Below, piece by piece: positions 43,590-52,792 of a stretch of 64,000 nucleotides of DNA. The first letter of the stretch is position 1. Each line of letters begins with the position of its first letter. The DNA comes from Chryseosolibacter indicum (lineage in GTDB: Bacteria; Bacteroidota; Bacteroidia; Cytophagales; Cyclobacteriaceae): the NCBI RefSeq assembly GCF_018598585.1, contig NZ_JAHESD010000006.1, positions 62,001-126,000 of the forward strand. The letters are read 5' to 3'. Below the pieces are notes generated by a model. The model ran no database searches. It was not told where the DNA came from and saw nothing but the letters and a program-made list of their open reading frames with translations. The position numbers and the translations under genes were made by a program.

Positions 43590-44810
43590 ATGGACACAAC
43601 GCCTCCTGTTTTTACGCTAAAAAGATCCTCTGATACCGAAATACTCACTACGATACTGAATGAAGCTTCTGTCAATGAATTCCCTTTTGCGCTTTGGCGA
43701 CTTCCGAATACCACAGTTAAAAACCTAATTATATCAAACCAGTACCAAAAGCTTACTGAAAAACCTGTTATTGAAGAATTAAATACCGGATTTATCTTTG
43801 CTCCATTCGATAAGAAAAAGGAAAAGATCTTTCTTCCTGCCGACTACTTCTTTCGATTTGAAAATGGGCAACTAAAACCTCCTTCTACTCCTTTAGAAAT
43901 ATCATCCAATACCTGGTTGGAAAATTTTAAACCTGCAAAAGACGGGATTAATTATAAAATCGCTTCCTACAATAAGCAACTGTCCTTTCAATCTGTGCCG
44001 TTAGACTATATTGAATTGGTGAGGAGTGGTATTGCAGAAATACAAAATGGAAGTTTCGAAAAGGTGGTTCCATCTCGCACTAAGCACGTGCCTCTACCAG
44101 ATGATTTTGATATTGTAAAAGCTTTTGAAAAACTTTGCAGCGCCTATCCTCACGCACTTGTATCGTTTGTAAATATTCCGTCAGTCGGAACGTGGCTCGG
44201 GGCAACACCAGAGGTGCTGGTATCTGTAGAAGATAAAACAATCTTCAGAACGGTTGCACTTGCAGGAACCCAACGTTATAAAGAAGGAATGAATTTAAAG
44301 TCCATTGCATGGACACAAAAGGATATAGAAGAACAAGCACTTGTTGAACTATATATAATCAGTTGTTTTAAAAAAATCAGATTACGTGAGTATGAAGAAC
44401 ATGGCCCTAAAACTTCTATTGCAGGCAATCTAATCCATTTAAAATCTGATTTTATGGTAGACATGAAAGCCACAAACTTTCCTCAACTGGGTTCTATCAT
44501 GCTAGACCTGCTCCATCCCACGTCGGCAGTATGTGGTATGCCGTTGCAACCTGCTACTGACTTCATTAAGCAACGGGAGGGATATGACCGTTCTTTTTAC
44601 GCAGGATACCTTGGCCCTGTAAACATTGACAGCAATATCAATATCTTTGTGAACCTTCGTTGTATGCAGATATTTAAAACTGATGCCATTCTTTATGCGG
44701 GAGCAGGAGTTACAATAGATTCTATTCCTGAATTAGAGTTGGAAGAAACCGAGATGAAATTTAACACACTACTAAACGTTGTTTTCCAGGATGCGATTTC
44801 AAGCCATTAA
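43590..44810 (+). CDS. menF: Isochorismate synthase
   Basis: 406 residues. The chorismate-binding domain has FRTVALAGTQ, then HPTSAVCGMP, EGYDRSFYAGYLGP and the terminal YAGAGVT. It converts chorismate to isochorismate, the first step of menaquinone synthesis; an entC-type role in siderophore synthesis is unlikely given menD immediately after. The weakly conserved N-terminal ~130 residues are usual for the family. The stop overlaps the menD start by 20 bp. Confidence 0.93.
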   Translation: MDTTPPVFTLKRSSDTEILTTILNEASVNEFPFALWRLPNTTVKNLIISNQYQKLTEKPVIEELNTGFIFAPFDKKKEKIFLPADYFFRFENGQLKPPSTPLEISSNTWLENFKPAKDGINYKIASYNKQLSFQSVPLDYIELVRSGIAEIQNGSFEKVVPSRTKHVPLPDDFDIVKAFEKLCSAYPHALVSFVNIPSVGTWLGATPEVLVSVEDKTIFRTVALAGTQRYKEGMNLKSIAWTQKDIEEQALVELYIISCFKKIRLREYEEHGPKTSIAGNLIHLKSDFMVDMKATNFPQLGSIMLDLLHPTSAVCGMPLQPATDFIKQREGYDRSFYAGYLGPVNIDSNINIFVNLRCMQIFKTDAILYAGAGVTIDSIPELELEETEMKFNTLLNVVFQDAISSH

Positions 44811-46515
44811 TGACATCGCAGAAATATGCGCCAGAAAAGGTGTTGAACACGTTGTGCTTTGTCCTGGCTCCCGTTGTGCTCCGTTAACTCTTGCTTTTAC
44901 CCGTCATCCCGATATTCTCACCAGAACTTTCAGTGATGAAAGAAGCGCAGGATTTATAGGAATGGGTATTAGTCAGCAAACCCGAAAGCCAGCCGTATTG
45001 GTTTGTACTTCCGGATCTGCCGCATACAACTTCGCCCCTGCAGTTTCTGAGGCATTCTTTAGTGAAATTCCATTGATTGTTTTTACTGCTGACAGACCTT
45101 CGGAGTGGATAGCGCAGCATGATGGTCAGACAATATATCAGCAGAACATCTTTGGGCTCCACGTAAAGAAATCTTTCAACTTACCCCAGGATTATGACCA
45201 TGCTGACAGTTTGTGGGCTATCAATCGTATCATAAACGAAGCTATAAATCTTGCGCAGCAAGAGCCTAAGGGTCCCGTACATATTAATACACCTTTTCGC
45301 GAACCCTTATATCCCGCCAAAGAAGAGTCTACAACGTATAGCGATAATATACGCATTATTGAAGACCATGTAGCTTCTTATGAGTTAATAGAAAGGGATA
45401 AAGAATTTATAGGTAGTGCCTTTCAGAAATATAAGAACATAATAATAGTAGCAGGTCAACATGATTATGATAAGAGCTTACAGGACGCATTGCTTACCTG
45501 TGCAATTCAACATCATATTCCTGTAATTGCCGACATTATTTCTAACCTGAATGATACAGACTATCCTATCAAACATAGTGATCTATTCTTGGGGCAAGCT
45601 ACTGATGGTGTTAAAAAAACACTACAACCTGACTTACTCATCACGTTTGGAAAATCGCTGATATCCAAAAATCTCAAGGTCTTCCTGAGAAATTATGCTC
45701 CAAAGGCTCATTGGCATATTCAACCCGGAGGAGTGACTGCAGATACATTCAAGAGCGTGACCAACATCTTCCATACTTTTCCTGTAGACTTTTTTAAGTT
45801 TATTGGATCAAAACAACGTGAGGAGACCTTTGAGAGTCAGAAACAATACAATTATGGAAAACTTTGGGAGATAGAAGAGCGAAGAGCTATTCGATGCCTT
45901 TCAGAATATTTTCCTCAACCTGAGCTTAGTGAGCTTGAACTGGTTCAACAAATCCTAAGTCAGATTCCTTCAAGAAGCACGTTACACGTAGCTAATAGCA
46001 TGAGCGTACGATACGCTAATTTTATTGGCCTCGCAGACAAAAATGAAATTAAAGTTTATGCAAACAGAGGAACCAGTGGTATTGACGGATGCACGAGTAC
46101 CGTCGTGGGCCATGCTTTAACAAGCAACGGACTTCACGTCCTTATAACAGGAGACCTTGCGTTCTTCTATGACCGCAACGCCTTCTGGCACAACTATGCT
46201 TTACCTAACCTGAGAATTGTTTTGCTGAACAATCACGGAGGGTTAATATTTAATATGATCGATGGCCCTGCATCTCAACCTGAAGCACCCGAATACTTTA
46301 TAACTCATCAAAAACTTAACGCCCAAAAGCTTAGTGAGGAGTTTGGCTTTGAGTATCTCAAGCTGGACAATAAAAGAAAAATGAAGAACTTTGTTAAGGA
46401 TCTTTTTGAAACAGATAATAAGACGAAAATTCTTGAGCTGGAGTCCGACCTTCAACTCAACAAGACCATATTTGAAAACCTGAAATTGAAAATCAAAAAA
46501 AGCTATGAATCTTAA
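44791..46515 (+). CDS. menD: SEPHCHC synthase (menaquinone step 2)
   Basis: 574 residues, ThDP-dependent. The N-terminal pyrimidine-binding domain has [16 protein letters not shown] and [32 protein letters not shown]. The C-terminal ThDP-binding domain has [20 protein letters not shown] and [13 protein letters not shown]. It condenses isochorismate with 2-oxoglutarate. I use the ATG at 44791 rather than a TTG 12 bp earlier. It overlaps menF by 20 bp and menB by 11 bp, a tight operon. Confidence 0.95.
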   Translation: MRFQAINDIAEICARKGVEHVVLCPGSRCAPLTLAFTRHPDILTRTFSDERSAGFIGMGISQQTRKPAVLVCTSGSAAYNFAPAVSEAFFSEIPLIVFTADRPSEWIAQHDGQTIYQQNIFGLHVKKSFNLPQDYDHADSLWAINRIINEAINLAQQEPKGPVHINTPFREPLYPAKEESTTYSDNIRIIEDHVASYELIERDKEFIGSAFQKYKNIIIVAGQHDYDKSLQDALLTCAIQHHIPVIADIISNLNDTDYPIKHSDLFLGQATDGVKKTLQPDLLITFGKSLISKNLKVFLRNYAPKAHWHIQPGGVTADTFKSVTNIFHTFPVDFFKFIGSKQREETFESQKQYNYGKLWEIEERRAIRCLSEYFPQPELSELELVQQILSQIPSRSTLHVANSMSVRYANFIGLADKNEIKVYANRGTSGIDGCTSTVVGHALTSNGLHVLITGDLAFFYDRNAFWHNYALPNLRIVLLNNHGGLIFNMIDGPASQPEAPEYFITHQKLNAQKLSEEFGFEYLKLDNKRKMKNFVKDLFETDNKTKILELESDLQLNKTIFENLKLKIKKSYES

Positions 46516-47329
46516 ATATCCGTGGAAACCTGTAAAAGAATATAAGGAAATTCTATTTCATAAGTTTGAAGCGATTGCGCGTATTAGTATTAACAGACCA
46601 CATGTTCATAATGCGTTTACTCCGCTTACCGTGCAGGAGATGATTGATGCCATGAATATTTGTCGTGATGATGCTGATGTAAGGGTCATTATATTAACTG
46701 GTGAAGGTGGAAAAGCATTTTGCAGCGGAGGAGACCAGAGTGTGCGTGGCCATGGCGGATATGTAGGAGAAGACACTGTCCCTCGTTTGAATGTTCTTGA
46801 TCTTCAAAAAATTATCAGGTCAATACCAAAGCCCGTCATTGCAGGAGTTGCAGGCTGGGCAATTGGTGGAGGTCACGTATTACATGTTGTTTGTGATTTA
46901 ACCATTGCCGCAGAGAATGCAAGGTTTGGACAAACAGGTCCAAAAGTAGGAAGCTTTGATGGTGGATTTGGTGCGTCCTACCTTGCTCGCATTGTAGGTC
47001 AGAAGAAGGCACGCGAGATCTGGTATCTATGCGACCAATATGATGCAAAAGAAGCCCTTGACATGGGACTTGTAAACAAAGTCGTCCCTCTTGAAGCATT
47101 GGAAGAAACATATGTAGAATGGGCACGAAAAATTATCACGAAAAGTCCGCTTGCTATCCGCATGTTGAAATCTTCATTTAATGCCGAACTTGACGGTCAG
47201 GCTGGTATTCAGGAATTAGCAGGAAACGCAACACTCTTATATTATTTGAGCGAAGAGGCGAAAGAAGGAAAAAATGCCTTCCTTGAAAAGCGCGATCCAG
47301 ACTGGTCTAAATATCCTAAATTTCCTTAA
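46505..47329 (+). CDS. menB: 1,4-dihydroxy-2-naphthoyl-CoA synthase
   Basis: 274 residues, crotonase fold. [17 protein letters not shown] forms the oxyanion-hole region, and [25 protein letters not shown] is diagnostic for MenB. The end [15 protein letters not shown] is the usual C-terminus. It cyclises o-succinylbenzoyl-CoA. The start overlaps menD by 11 bp; 12 bp follow to the next gene. Confidence 0.96.
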   Translation: MNLKYPWKPVKEYKEILFHKFEAIARISINRPHVHNAFTPLTVQEMIDAMNICRDDADVRVIILTGEGGKAFCSGGDQSVRGHGGYVGEDTVPRLNVLDLQKIIRSIPKPVIAGVAGWAIGGGHVLHVVCDLTIAAENARFGQTGPKVGSFDGGFGASYLARIVGQKKAREIWYLCDQYDAKEALDMGLVNKVVPLEALEETYVEWARKIITKSPLAIRMLKSSFNAELDGQAGIQELAGNATLLYYLSEEAKEGKNAFLEKRDPDWSKYPKFP

Positions 47330-47341
47330 TCATAATCTAAA

Positions 47342-47827
47342 ATGCTCAAGGCTGCAACTTTGGGGTTCCTATTATTATGTATCACTGGTATGACGGGCTA
47401 TTCGCAACAGTATATGCATTCTACTTCAAAAGTGTATGTTTTAAGATTAAAACCTCATGAGGATTTAAAAAAGGCAATTATGACTTTTGCCCGGGAGAAT
47501 AACATCAAAGCGGGAATCATACTCACATGTGTTGGAAGCCTTGAGCAATTTAATATAAGGTATGCCAATCAACCTAATGGCTCGAAGAGCAATGGACACT
47601 TCGAGATAGTTTCACTTGTGGGTACATTCTCTGATTCTTCAAGCCATATCCACATTTCCATTTCAGATAAAACCGGAAAGACCTTGGGAGGTCATTTGCT
47701 GGATGAGAACCTGATATACACTACAGCTGAAATAGCAGTAGCAGAAATCACTGACGTGTCTTTTTCAAGAGAAACCGATTCAACTTACGGATACAAAGAG
47801 TTAGTCATTTCACCGAAAAAAGATTGA
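47342..47827 (+). CDS. Exported PPC (DUF296)-domain protein inside the men operon
   Basis: 161 residues. The N-terminal 22 residues form a signal peptide (LGFLLLCITGMTGYSQ), unusual for this domain. The rest is the PPC/DUF296 fold: YVLRLKPHEDLKKAIMTFARENNIKAGIILTCVGSLEQFNIRYANQ, then FEIVSLVGTFS and the diagnostic HIHISISDKTGKTLGGHL. Cytoplasmic PPC proteins trimerise and bind metal; in plants the domain joins AT-hook proteins. Here it would be periplasmic. It is 12 bp after menB and 6 bp before menE, a place where some operons hold menC. No menaquinone role can be assigned. Confidence 0.85.
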   Translation: MLKAATLGFLLLCITGMTGYSQQYMHSTSKVYVLRLKPHEDLKKAIMTFARENNIKAGIILTCVGSLEQFNIRYANQPNGSKSNGHFEIVSLVGTFSDSSSHIHISISDKTGKTLGGHLLDENLIYTTAEIAVAEITDVSFSRETDSTYGYKELVISPKKD

Positions 47828-47833
47828 CGGGCT

Positions 47834-48943
47834 ATGCAGTATCCTTATCAGTACATATGGGTTAATGGACGGAGTGTCTTATTACAAGACATTCAAGAAG
47901 GCAAGTCAACTGCTTTTACTGAAGCTGAAAGAAACGCATTTGACTTTATACGATCATGGTTAAGTGATGCTTCAGTATTTGAACTTACTACCAGTGGTTC
48001 TACTGGAACACCAAAAAAGATTTCGATAAAAAGAAGTCAAATGCAGACGAGTGCAAGGCTTACCGCTCAAGCACTTAACTTAAGAAGTAATTACAACGCG
48101 CTCATTTGCCTTGATACTAAATTTATCGCTGGCAAAATGATGGTGGTTCGATGCTTTGAGTTGGGGATGAAAATGTTTTTCGTAGATCCATGTTCAAACC
48201 CTCTTGTACAAATCCCTATTGATAGAACAATTGATTTTGCTGCCCTTGTCCCCTATCAGGTTACAAGCATCCTTGGGTCAAAACATCCACATTTACTGGA
48301 TACAATGTTGACTTGTATTATAGGAGGAGCACCACTGGATGAAGAGACAAAAGAAAAAATTAAAGCTTTCAGTACAAGCATGTATATAACTTATGGCATG
48401 ACTGAAACAATATCGCATATAGCTTTACAAAAAATTAATGGTAAAGAAATATTGGACTATTACACTACCCTTCCTGATATAGTGATAAACACAGATTCAA
48501 GGGGATGTCTTGTAATAGAAGCTCCTCACCTTGAGGAAAGAATCATCACAAATGATATAGTAGATATAATAGATTCACGAACATTCAAGTGGGTAGGCAG
48601 ATGGGATAACGTAATCAACAGCGGAGGAGTAAAAGTATCCGCGGAGTTACTTGAGCAAAAGATTGGTCAAATATTTACACGATTACACATCAATAATTCA
48701 TTTTTTATTTACGGTGCGGAAGACAAAAATTTTGGAAGTCGAGTCATATTGGTGGTTGAAGGAAGATTCCTTAACATAGACCAAGAAAGCCAAATAGTTC
48801 ACGCGTTACTTCATTCGTTTTCAGCTTATGAAAGACCCAAGGAAGTGTATGTAACTTCTCTTTTCCTTAAAACAAAAACTTTAAAAATTAATCGTCAGGA
48901 AACTTTTAAGTCAGCTGAACTGTATCTAAAAATTTCCGCCTAA
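47834..48943 (+). CDS. menE: o-Succinylbenzoate-CoA ligase-like AMP-binding enzyme
   Basis: 369 residues, shorter than typical acyl-CoA ligases (about 450-500) but in line with compact Bacteroidota MenE proteins. The adenylation P-loop is TTSGSTGTPKKI. TYGMTETISHIALQ and WVGRWDNVINSGGVKVSAE are further family motifs, and a reduced C-terminal domain ends with KTLKINRQET containing the catalytic-type Lys. Context in the men operon supports o-succinylbenzoate activation. menC and menA are not in the window. Confidence 0.9.
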   Translation: MQYPYQYIWVNGRSVLLQDIQEGKSTAFTEAERNAFDFIRSWLSDASVFELTTSGSTGTPKKISIKRSQMQTSARLTAQALNLRSNYNALICLDTKFIAGKMMVVRCFELGMKMFFVDPCSNPLVQIPIDRTIDFAALVPYQVTSILGSKHPHLLDTMLTCIIGGAPLDEETKEKIKAFSTSMYITYGMTETISHIALQKINGKEILDYYTTLPDIVINTDSRGCLVIEAPHLEERIITNDIVDIIDSRTFKWVGRWDNVINSGGVKVSAELLEQKIGQIFTRLHINNSFFIYGAEDKNFGSRVILVVEGRFLNIDQESQIVHALLHSFSAYERPKEVYVTSLFLKTKTLKINRQETFKSAELYLKISA

Positions 48944-49108
48944 CTCGATTGCGCTTACAGCTGGTTCACAAATTCGCTCTTACGCCCGTAAGGTTGGTAT
49001 CAAAATTTATAAATCGTAGGCAGTTGAAATAAATGTCTATATAGTTGGCTTTAAAGGATCACTGCTAGACGCATGACTTTAGGGCTCAAATTTAAACCTG
49101 GTGAACGA

Positions 49109-49501
49109 ATGAAAAAGGTCTTAGTCATCGAAGATGACGCTCCTTTATGCTGGCTTTTAGGTAAAATCTTGGATCGAAAGTACGAGGTTATTGTAATGAA
49201 TAACGGTATGGAAGCCTGGTCATGGCTAACTGATGGTAACATACCAGATCTTATCATTACAGATCTAAAAATGCCTTCAATGGATGGTGTCGAGTTGTTA
49301 GAGTATCTTAGTAACAGTGGTTTGTTCAGAACCATTCCGGTGATAGTTCTCTCTGGAGATGATGATCCGGTAAAACGGCTACAATGTCTTGAATTAGGGG
49401 CATTTACCTATTTTGTCAAGCCATTCGAGCCTCAAGCATTTCTAAAGGAAGTTGAACGTGCCTTAACGTTCAATGATCAAAACGTTCCTGTTAACAAATA
49501 A
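49109..49501 (+). CDS. Single-domain response regulator (receiver only)
   Basis: About 130 residues from the ATG at 49109 (KKVLVIEDDAPL); an ATG at 49073 would add 12 residues. The acidic pair is EDD, the phosphoacceptor Asp is in DLIITDLKMPSMDG, the switch Ser in VIVLSGDDD and the Lys in YFVKPF: a complete, active receiver with no output domain. It begins the polysaccharide cluster, 17 bp before a sugar transferase whose own N-terminus is receiver-like. It may control or dock to that enzyme (inference). Confidence 0.92.
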   Translation: MKKVLVIEDDAPLCWLLGKILDRKYEVIVMNNGMEAWSWLTDGNIPDLIITDLKMPSMDGVELLEYLSNSGLFRTIPVIVLSGDDDPVKRLQCLELGAFTYFVKPFEPQAFLKEVERALTFNDQNVPVNK

Positions 49502-49518
49502 AATAACTAATTCTATTT

Positions 49519-50628
49519 ATGGATTTAGCAATACAAGCTCCTTCTATACAAGAGGCGCAATCTGTTACTCTCGATGAAGCAAAGCGAAGTGCTGGTGTTT
49601 ACACCAGACGTATTTTAAAGATAGAAACATTTTCCTCAACCCCTGAGTCTAATCATATTCAGGATAATACCTACTTTTCAACTGTATCAACAAAGTTAGC
49701 CATTGAGATAATTTCAAATGAGCTTGATGGAAACATCTCAGCTGTACTTTTAAACCCTGACTTTATCGATGACGACATTGCTAAGCTTAGGGAAGTAACT
49801 CGGGCACAGGCAGTTCCTTTATTTGTTTATACTACGAAATTTAATCAAGATGCAAAAGAAGCAGCTTTAAAAATAAGTGCTGATGACTATCATTACGGTG
49901 CTATCAGCACTGGGCTTTATAAAAGAATCGATTTTGTAAAGAAGATTAAGGCATATAAAAAACAACGAGGCGCTGCTCCGTATACAACGCTTTCTGTAGA
50001 TGCCGTTCCTCAAATAAAGTTATGGTCGTTAAAGCGGGCGTTCGATATTGTTGTTTCCGCCTCAATATTATTGGCCCTATCTCCTCTTTTATTATTGATA
50101 GCTTTGATCATTAAATTGGAATCGAGAGGACCAATATTCTACATATCCAAAAGAGCTGGTACCAATTACAGAATATTCGACTTTTACAAATTCAGATCAA
50201 TGCGTGTTGGCGCTGATAAGGAGTTACAGAAATTGGCTCACCTAAATCAGTATGGACCTAAAAATGCCTTCTTCAAGATTAAAAATGATCCAAGAATTAC
50301 AAAATTCGGTCAATTTTTAAGGAATACGAGCCTTGACGAAATACCTCAGTTATTCAATGTACTGATTGGGGACATGTCCCTTGTAGGAAACCGTCCACTG
50401 CCGCTATATGAAGCGGAGAAATTGACGAAAGACCAAATTGCTTGGCGTTTTCTTGCTCCTGCCGGTATAACAGGACTTTGGCAGATCACAAAACGCGGAA
50501 AAGAAGATATGTCAGAAGAAGAGCGCATCGCACTCGATATGGAGTATGCTATGAAAAACTCCTTCTTACTGGATATCAAAATTATGTTGAAGACAGTGCC
50601 TGCGCTTCTTCAAAAAGAAAAAGTTTAA
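49519..50628 (+). CDS. Undecaprenyl-phosphate sugar transferase with N-terminal pseudo-receiver
   Basis: 369 residues. Residues ~165-369 are a bacterial sugar transferase (PF02397): LKRAFDIVVSASILLALSP with the membrane segment, then GPIFYISKRAG, FYKFRSMRV, LRNTSLDEIPQLFNV and VGNRPLPLYEAE. It moves a sugar-phosphate to the lipid carrier and starts a repeat unit. Residues ~30-150 resemble a receiver domain: strand SAVLLNP with Asn79 at the Asp position, VPLFVYTTKF, ADDYHYGAI, LYKRIDFVKKIK. The phosphoacceptor is lost. The multi-helix N-terminal region of WbaP/WcaJ types is absent. Confidence 0.9.
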   Translation: MDLAIQAPSIQEAQSVTLDEAKRSAGVYTRRILKIETFSSTPESNHIQDNTYFSTVSTKLAIEIISNELDGNISAVLLNPDFIDDDIAKLREVTRAQAVPLFVYTTKFNQDAKEAALKISADDYHYGAISTGLYKRIDFVKKIKAYKKQRGAAPYTTLSVDAVPQIKLWSLKRAFDIVVSASILLALSPLLLLIALIIKLESRGPIFYISKRAGTNYRIFDFYKFRSMRVGADKELQKLAHLNQYGPKNAFFKIKNDPRITKFGQFLRNTSLDEIPQLFNVLIGDMSLVGNRPLPLYEAEKLTKDQIAWRFLAPAGITGLWQITKRGKEDMSEEERIALDMEYAMKNSFLLDIKIMLKTVPALLQKEKV

Positions 50629-50643
50629 TTATTAAAACATATT

Positions 50644-50667
50644 CAGTCGCTGGAGCACCAGCGACTG
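50644..50667 (+). other. Perfect hairpin between two polysaccharide genes
   Basis: A 10-bp stem, CAGTCGCTGG with its exact complement, closes the tetraloop AGCA, in the 62 bp between the sugar transferase stop and the next ATG (50691). No T-run follows, so read-through is likely; it may be an RNA processing or stability element. Confidence 0.65.
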
Positions 50668-50690
50668 ATCCCTTTAAACTACTTCATCCC

Positions 50691-51878
50691 ATGTATTTCA
50701 TCGAGTTACTCCTGCTCGCTTACTTTACTTACGTTACATTATACTCCTTTTTCCTAAGCTTTGCAGCTCTTTTCTACAAAGCGAGAAAAGCTCGGGAGGC
50801 AGATTATAAAAGTAAAATAGCCGTTCTTATTCCAGCTTATAAAGAAGACGGCGTTATAGTTGACGTAGCATCACAGGCACTAAAACAAAATTATCCTGGC
50901 AATCGCTTCGACGTTGTAGTTGTAGCCGATTCTTTGAAGCCAGCAACCCTTGTACAGTTGAGAAGGCTACCTATTACAGTTGTTGAGGTTTCTTTTGATA
51001 AAAGTACTAAAGTCCGGGCGCTTAATAAAGCAATGGAAACACTTGGAGACACTTATGAATGCGCTGTAATCCTTGATGCAGATAATATTATGGAACCCCA
51101 GTTCCTAAGAAAAATGAATAACCTTTATGCATTGGGTTATAAAGCCATCCAAGGAAGAAGAGCACCTAAAAATGAAAATACAGAGATGGCGCTGCTGGAT
51201 GGGTTGAGTGAAACCATTAACAATTTTATCTACCGGCAGGGTAATGTCGCTGTTGGCTTGTCTTCGTGTATCAACGGCTCCGGGATGTTTTTTGAGTATA
51301 AGACTTTCAGGGATGTGATGTCTTCTATGGACGCTGTTGGTGGATTTGATCGGGAACTTGAATACAAGCTCATAGAACAAAACATGGGTGTATACTACGC
51401 TAAAGATGTAGTAGTATACGACGAGAAGGTAGAAAATGCAGAAGTATTTGAAAAGCAACGGACAAGATGGATTTCAAGTCAGTTCGTTTATCTAAAAAAG
51501 TATTTCGGAAAAGGTATCAGCAAGCTTTTCAAAGGCAACTTTGGATATTTTAATGCAACTGTTTTACGAAACATCCAACTACCCAGGCTGATGAACTTAG
51601 GCCTGCTCACGTTTATCACTTTCCTAAGTATTGTGTTATCTACCTATGTTGAAATAACACCATGGGTATGGCTTAGCCTCCTTTTCCTAAACTTCCTGGC
51701 AATGATGTTTGCTATTCCAGGGCGTTTATATAACAGAAATTTGTTGAAGTCGGTGTTTATGGTACCAGCGATATTCTGGAGAATGTTTTTATTGATGTTT
51801 AAGCTTAAGGGAGCTAACAAAAGTTTTATTCATACTCCTCATGGTCATGTAGGACATACTGAATCTAAGAACATATGA
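50691..51878 (+). CDS. Processive-type GT2 glycosyltransferase, membrane protein
   Basis: 395 residues from ATG 50691. One N-terminal helix (FIELLLLAYFTYVTLYSFFLSF) precedes the GT2 domain: VLIPAYKEDGVIVDVASQAL, VILDADNIME (the DxD), SCINGSGMFF, and QRTRW as the QxxRW of cellulose/hyaluronan synthase-like enzymes. Two or three helices follow near the C-terminus. It adds sugars at the cytoplasmic face, perhaps polymerising. It overlaps the next GT2 gene by 4 bp. Confidence 0.92.
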   Translation: MYFIELLLLAYFTYVTLYSFFLSFAALFYKARKAREADYKSKIAVLIPAYKEDGVIVDVASQALKQNYPGNRFDVVVVADSLKPATLVQLRRLPITVVEVSFDKSTKVRALNKAMETLGDTYECAVILDADNIMEPQFLRKMNNLYALGYKAIQGRRAPKNENTEMALLDGLSETINNFIYRQGNVAVGLSSCINGSGMFFEYKTFRDVMSSMDAVGGFDRELEYKLIEQNMGVYYAKDVVVYDEKVENAEVFEKQRTRWISSQFVYLKKYFGKGISKLFKGNFGYFNATVLRNIQLPRLMNLGLLTFITFLSIVLSTYVEITPWVWLSLLFLNFLAMMFAIPGRLYNRNLLKSVFMVPAIFWRMFLLMFKLKGANKSFIHTPHGHVGHTESKNI

Positions 51879-52786
51879 GCTCAACAAGACCGGCTGTTTC
51901 CATTATTACAATCAATTATAATCAGCTTCAGCATACATTAGATCTGCTGGCATCACTTGAACATGTTACTTATCCTAACGTAGAGGTTATTGTTGTTGAT
52001 AACTGTTCTGTTCAGGATCCTACTGCAGAAATTAAAAGGCTGTATCCTAAAGTAACGGTTTTACGAAGTGAAACTAATCTTGGGTTTGCAGGCGGCAATA
52101 ATCTAGGTATCCGATCTTCCAAAGGAGATTACCTGCTTTTTCTTAACAACGATACAGAAGTAGATCCTGGATTTCTAGAACCGCTGGTTGAAATGTTCGA
52201 GCAACATCCTAATGCTGGCGCTGCTTCATCCAAACTTATCTATTATAACTCTGGCAATACCATTCAGTATGCTGGTAGTACCATGTTGAATCCATTTACT
52301 GGAAGAAACAAAGTTATCGGTTGGATGGAAAAAGATAATGGACAGTATGATACATTACGGGAAACTGCATTAGCACATGGGTGCTCTATGATGGTGCCGC
52401 GTAAAGTAATCGAGCAGGTGGGCCTGATGCCTGAGCTCTTTTTCCTTTATTATGAAGAGATAGATTGGTGTCAAAGCATTAAGCGTGCTGGGTTTAAGAT
52501 ATACTTCGTACCACAATCAAAGGTATTCCACAAAGAGTCAATGTCGGTGGGGAAAAAATCAACATTAAAAACATATTACATGACGCGGAACCGGCTCTTG
52601 TATATGCGACGAAATTCCGCTGGGTTGCATAAAACACTTGCTCTGCTGTTTTTTATGTTTTTCTCATTCCCTAAAAACCTTATTACATATTTGAAACAGA
52701 GAGAAACCGATCATATCAAAGCATTTTGGAGAGGTTGCGTTTGGAATTTAACACATCTGTCAAACGGTAATAAGCTATTTGCGTAA
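51875..52786 (+). CDS. GT2 glycosyltransferase (rhamnosyltransferase-like)
   Basis: 303 residues, GT-A fold. It opens VSIITINYNQLQHTLDLLASL, with VIVVDNCSVQDPT, SETNLGFAGGNNLGIRSSKGDYLLFLNNDTEVDPG and FFLYYEEIDWCQSIKRAGFKIYFVP. This is the WbbL/GT2 pattern often called rhamnosyltransferase, though the sugar is not provable. It is cytoplasmic with a possible membrane-associated hydrophobic stretch near the C-terminus (LALLFFMFFSFP). It overlaps the previous gene by 4 bp and precedes the next by 6 bp. Confidence 0.92.
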   Translation: MSSTRPAVSIITINYNQLQHTLDLLASLEHVTYPNVEVIVVDNCSVQDPTAEIKRLYPKVTVLRSETNLGFAGGNNLGIRSSKGDYLLFLNNDTEVDPGFLEPLVEMFEQHPNAGAASSKLIYYNSGNTIQYAGSTMLNPFTGRNKVIGWMEKDNGQYDTLRETALAHGCSMMVPRKVIEQVGLMPELFFLYYEEIDWCQSIKRAGFKIYFVPQSKVFHKESMSVGKKSTLKTYYMTRNRLLYMRRNSAGLHKTLALLFFMFFSFPKNLITYLKQRETDHIKAFWRGCVWNLTHLSNGNKLFA

Positions 52787-52792
52787 CAGAAG

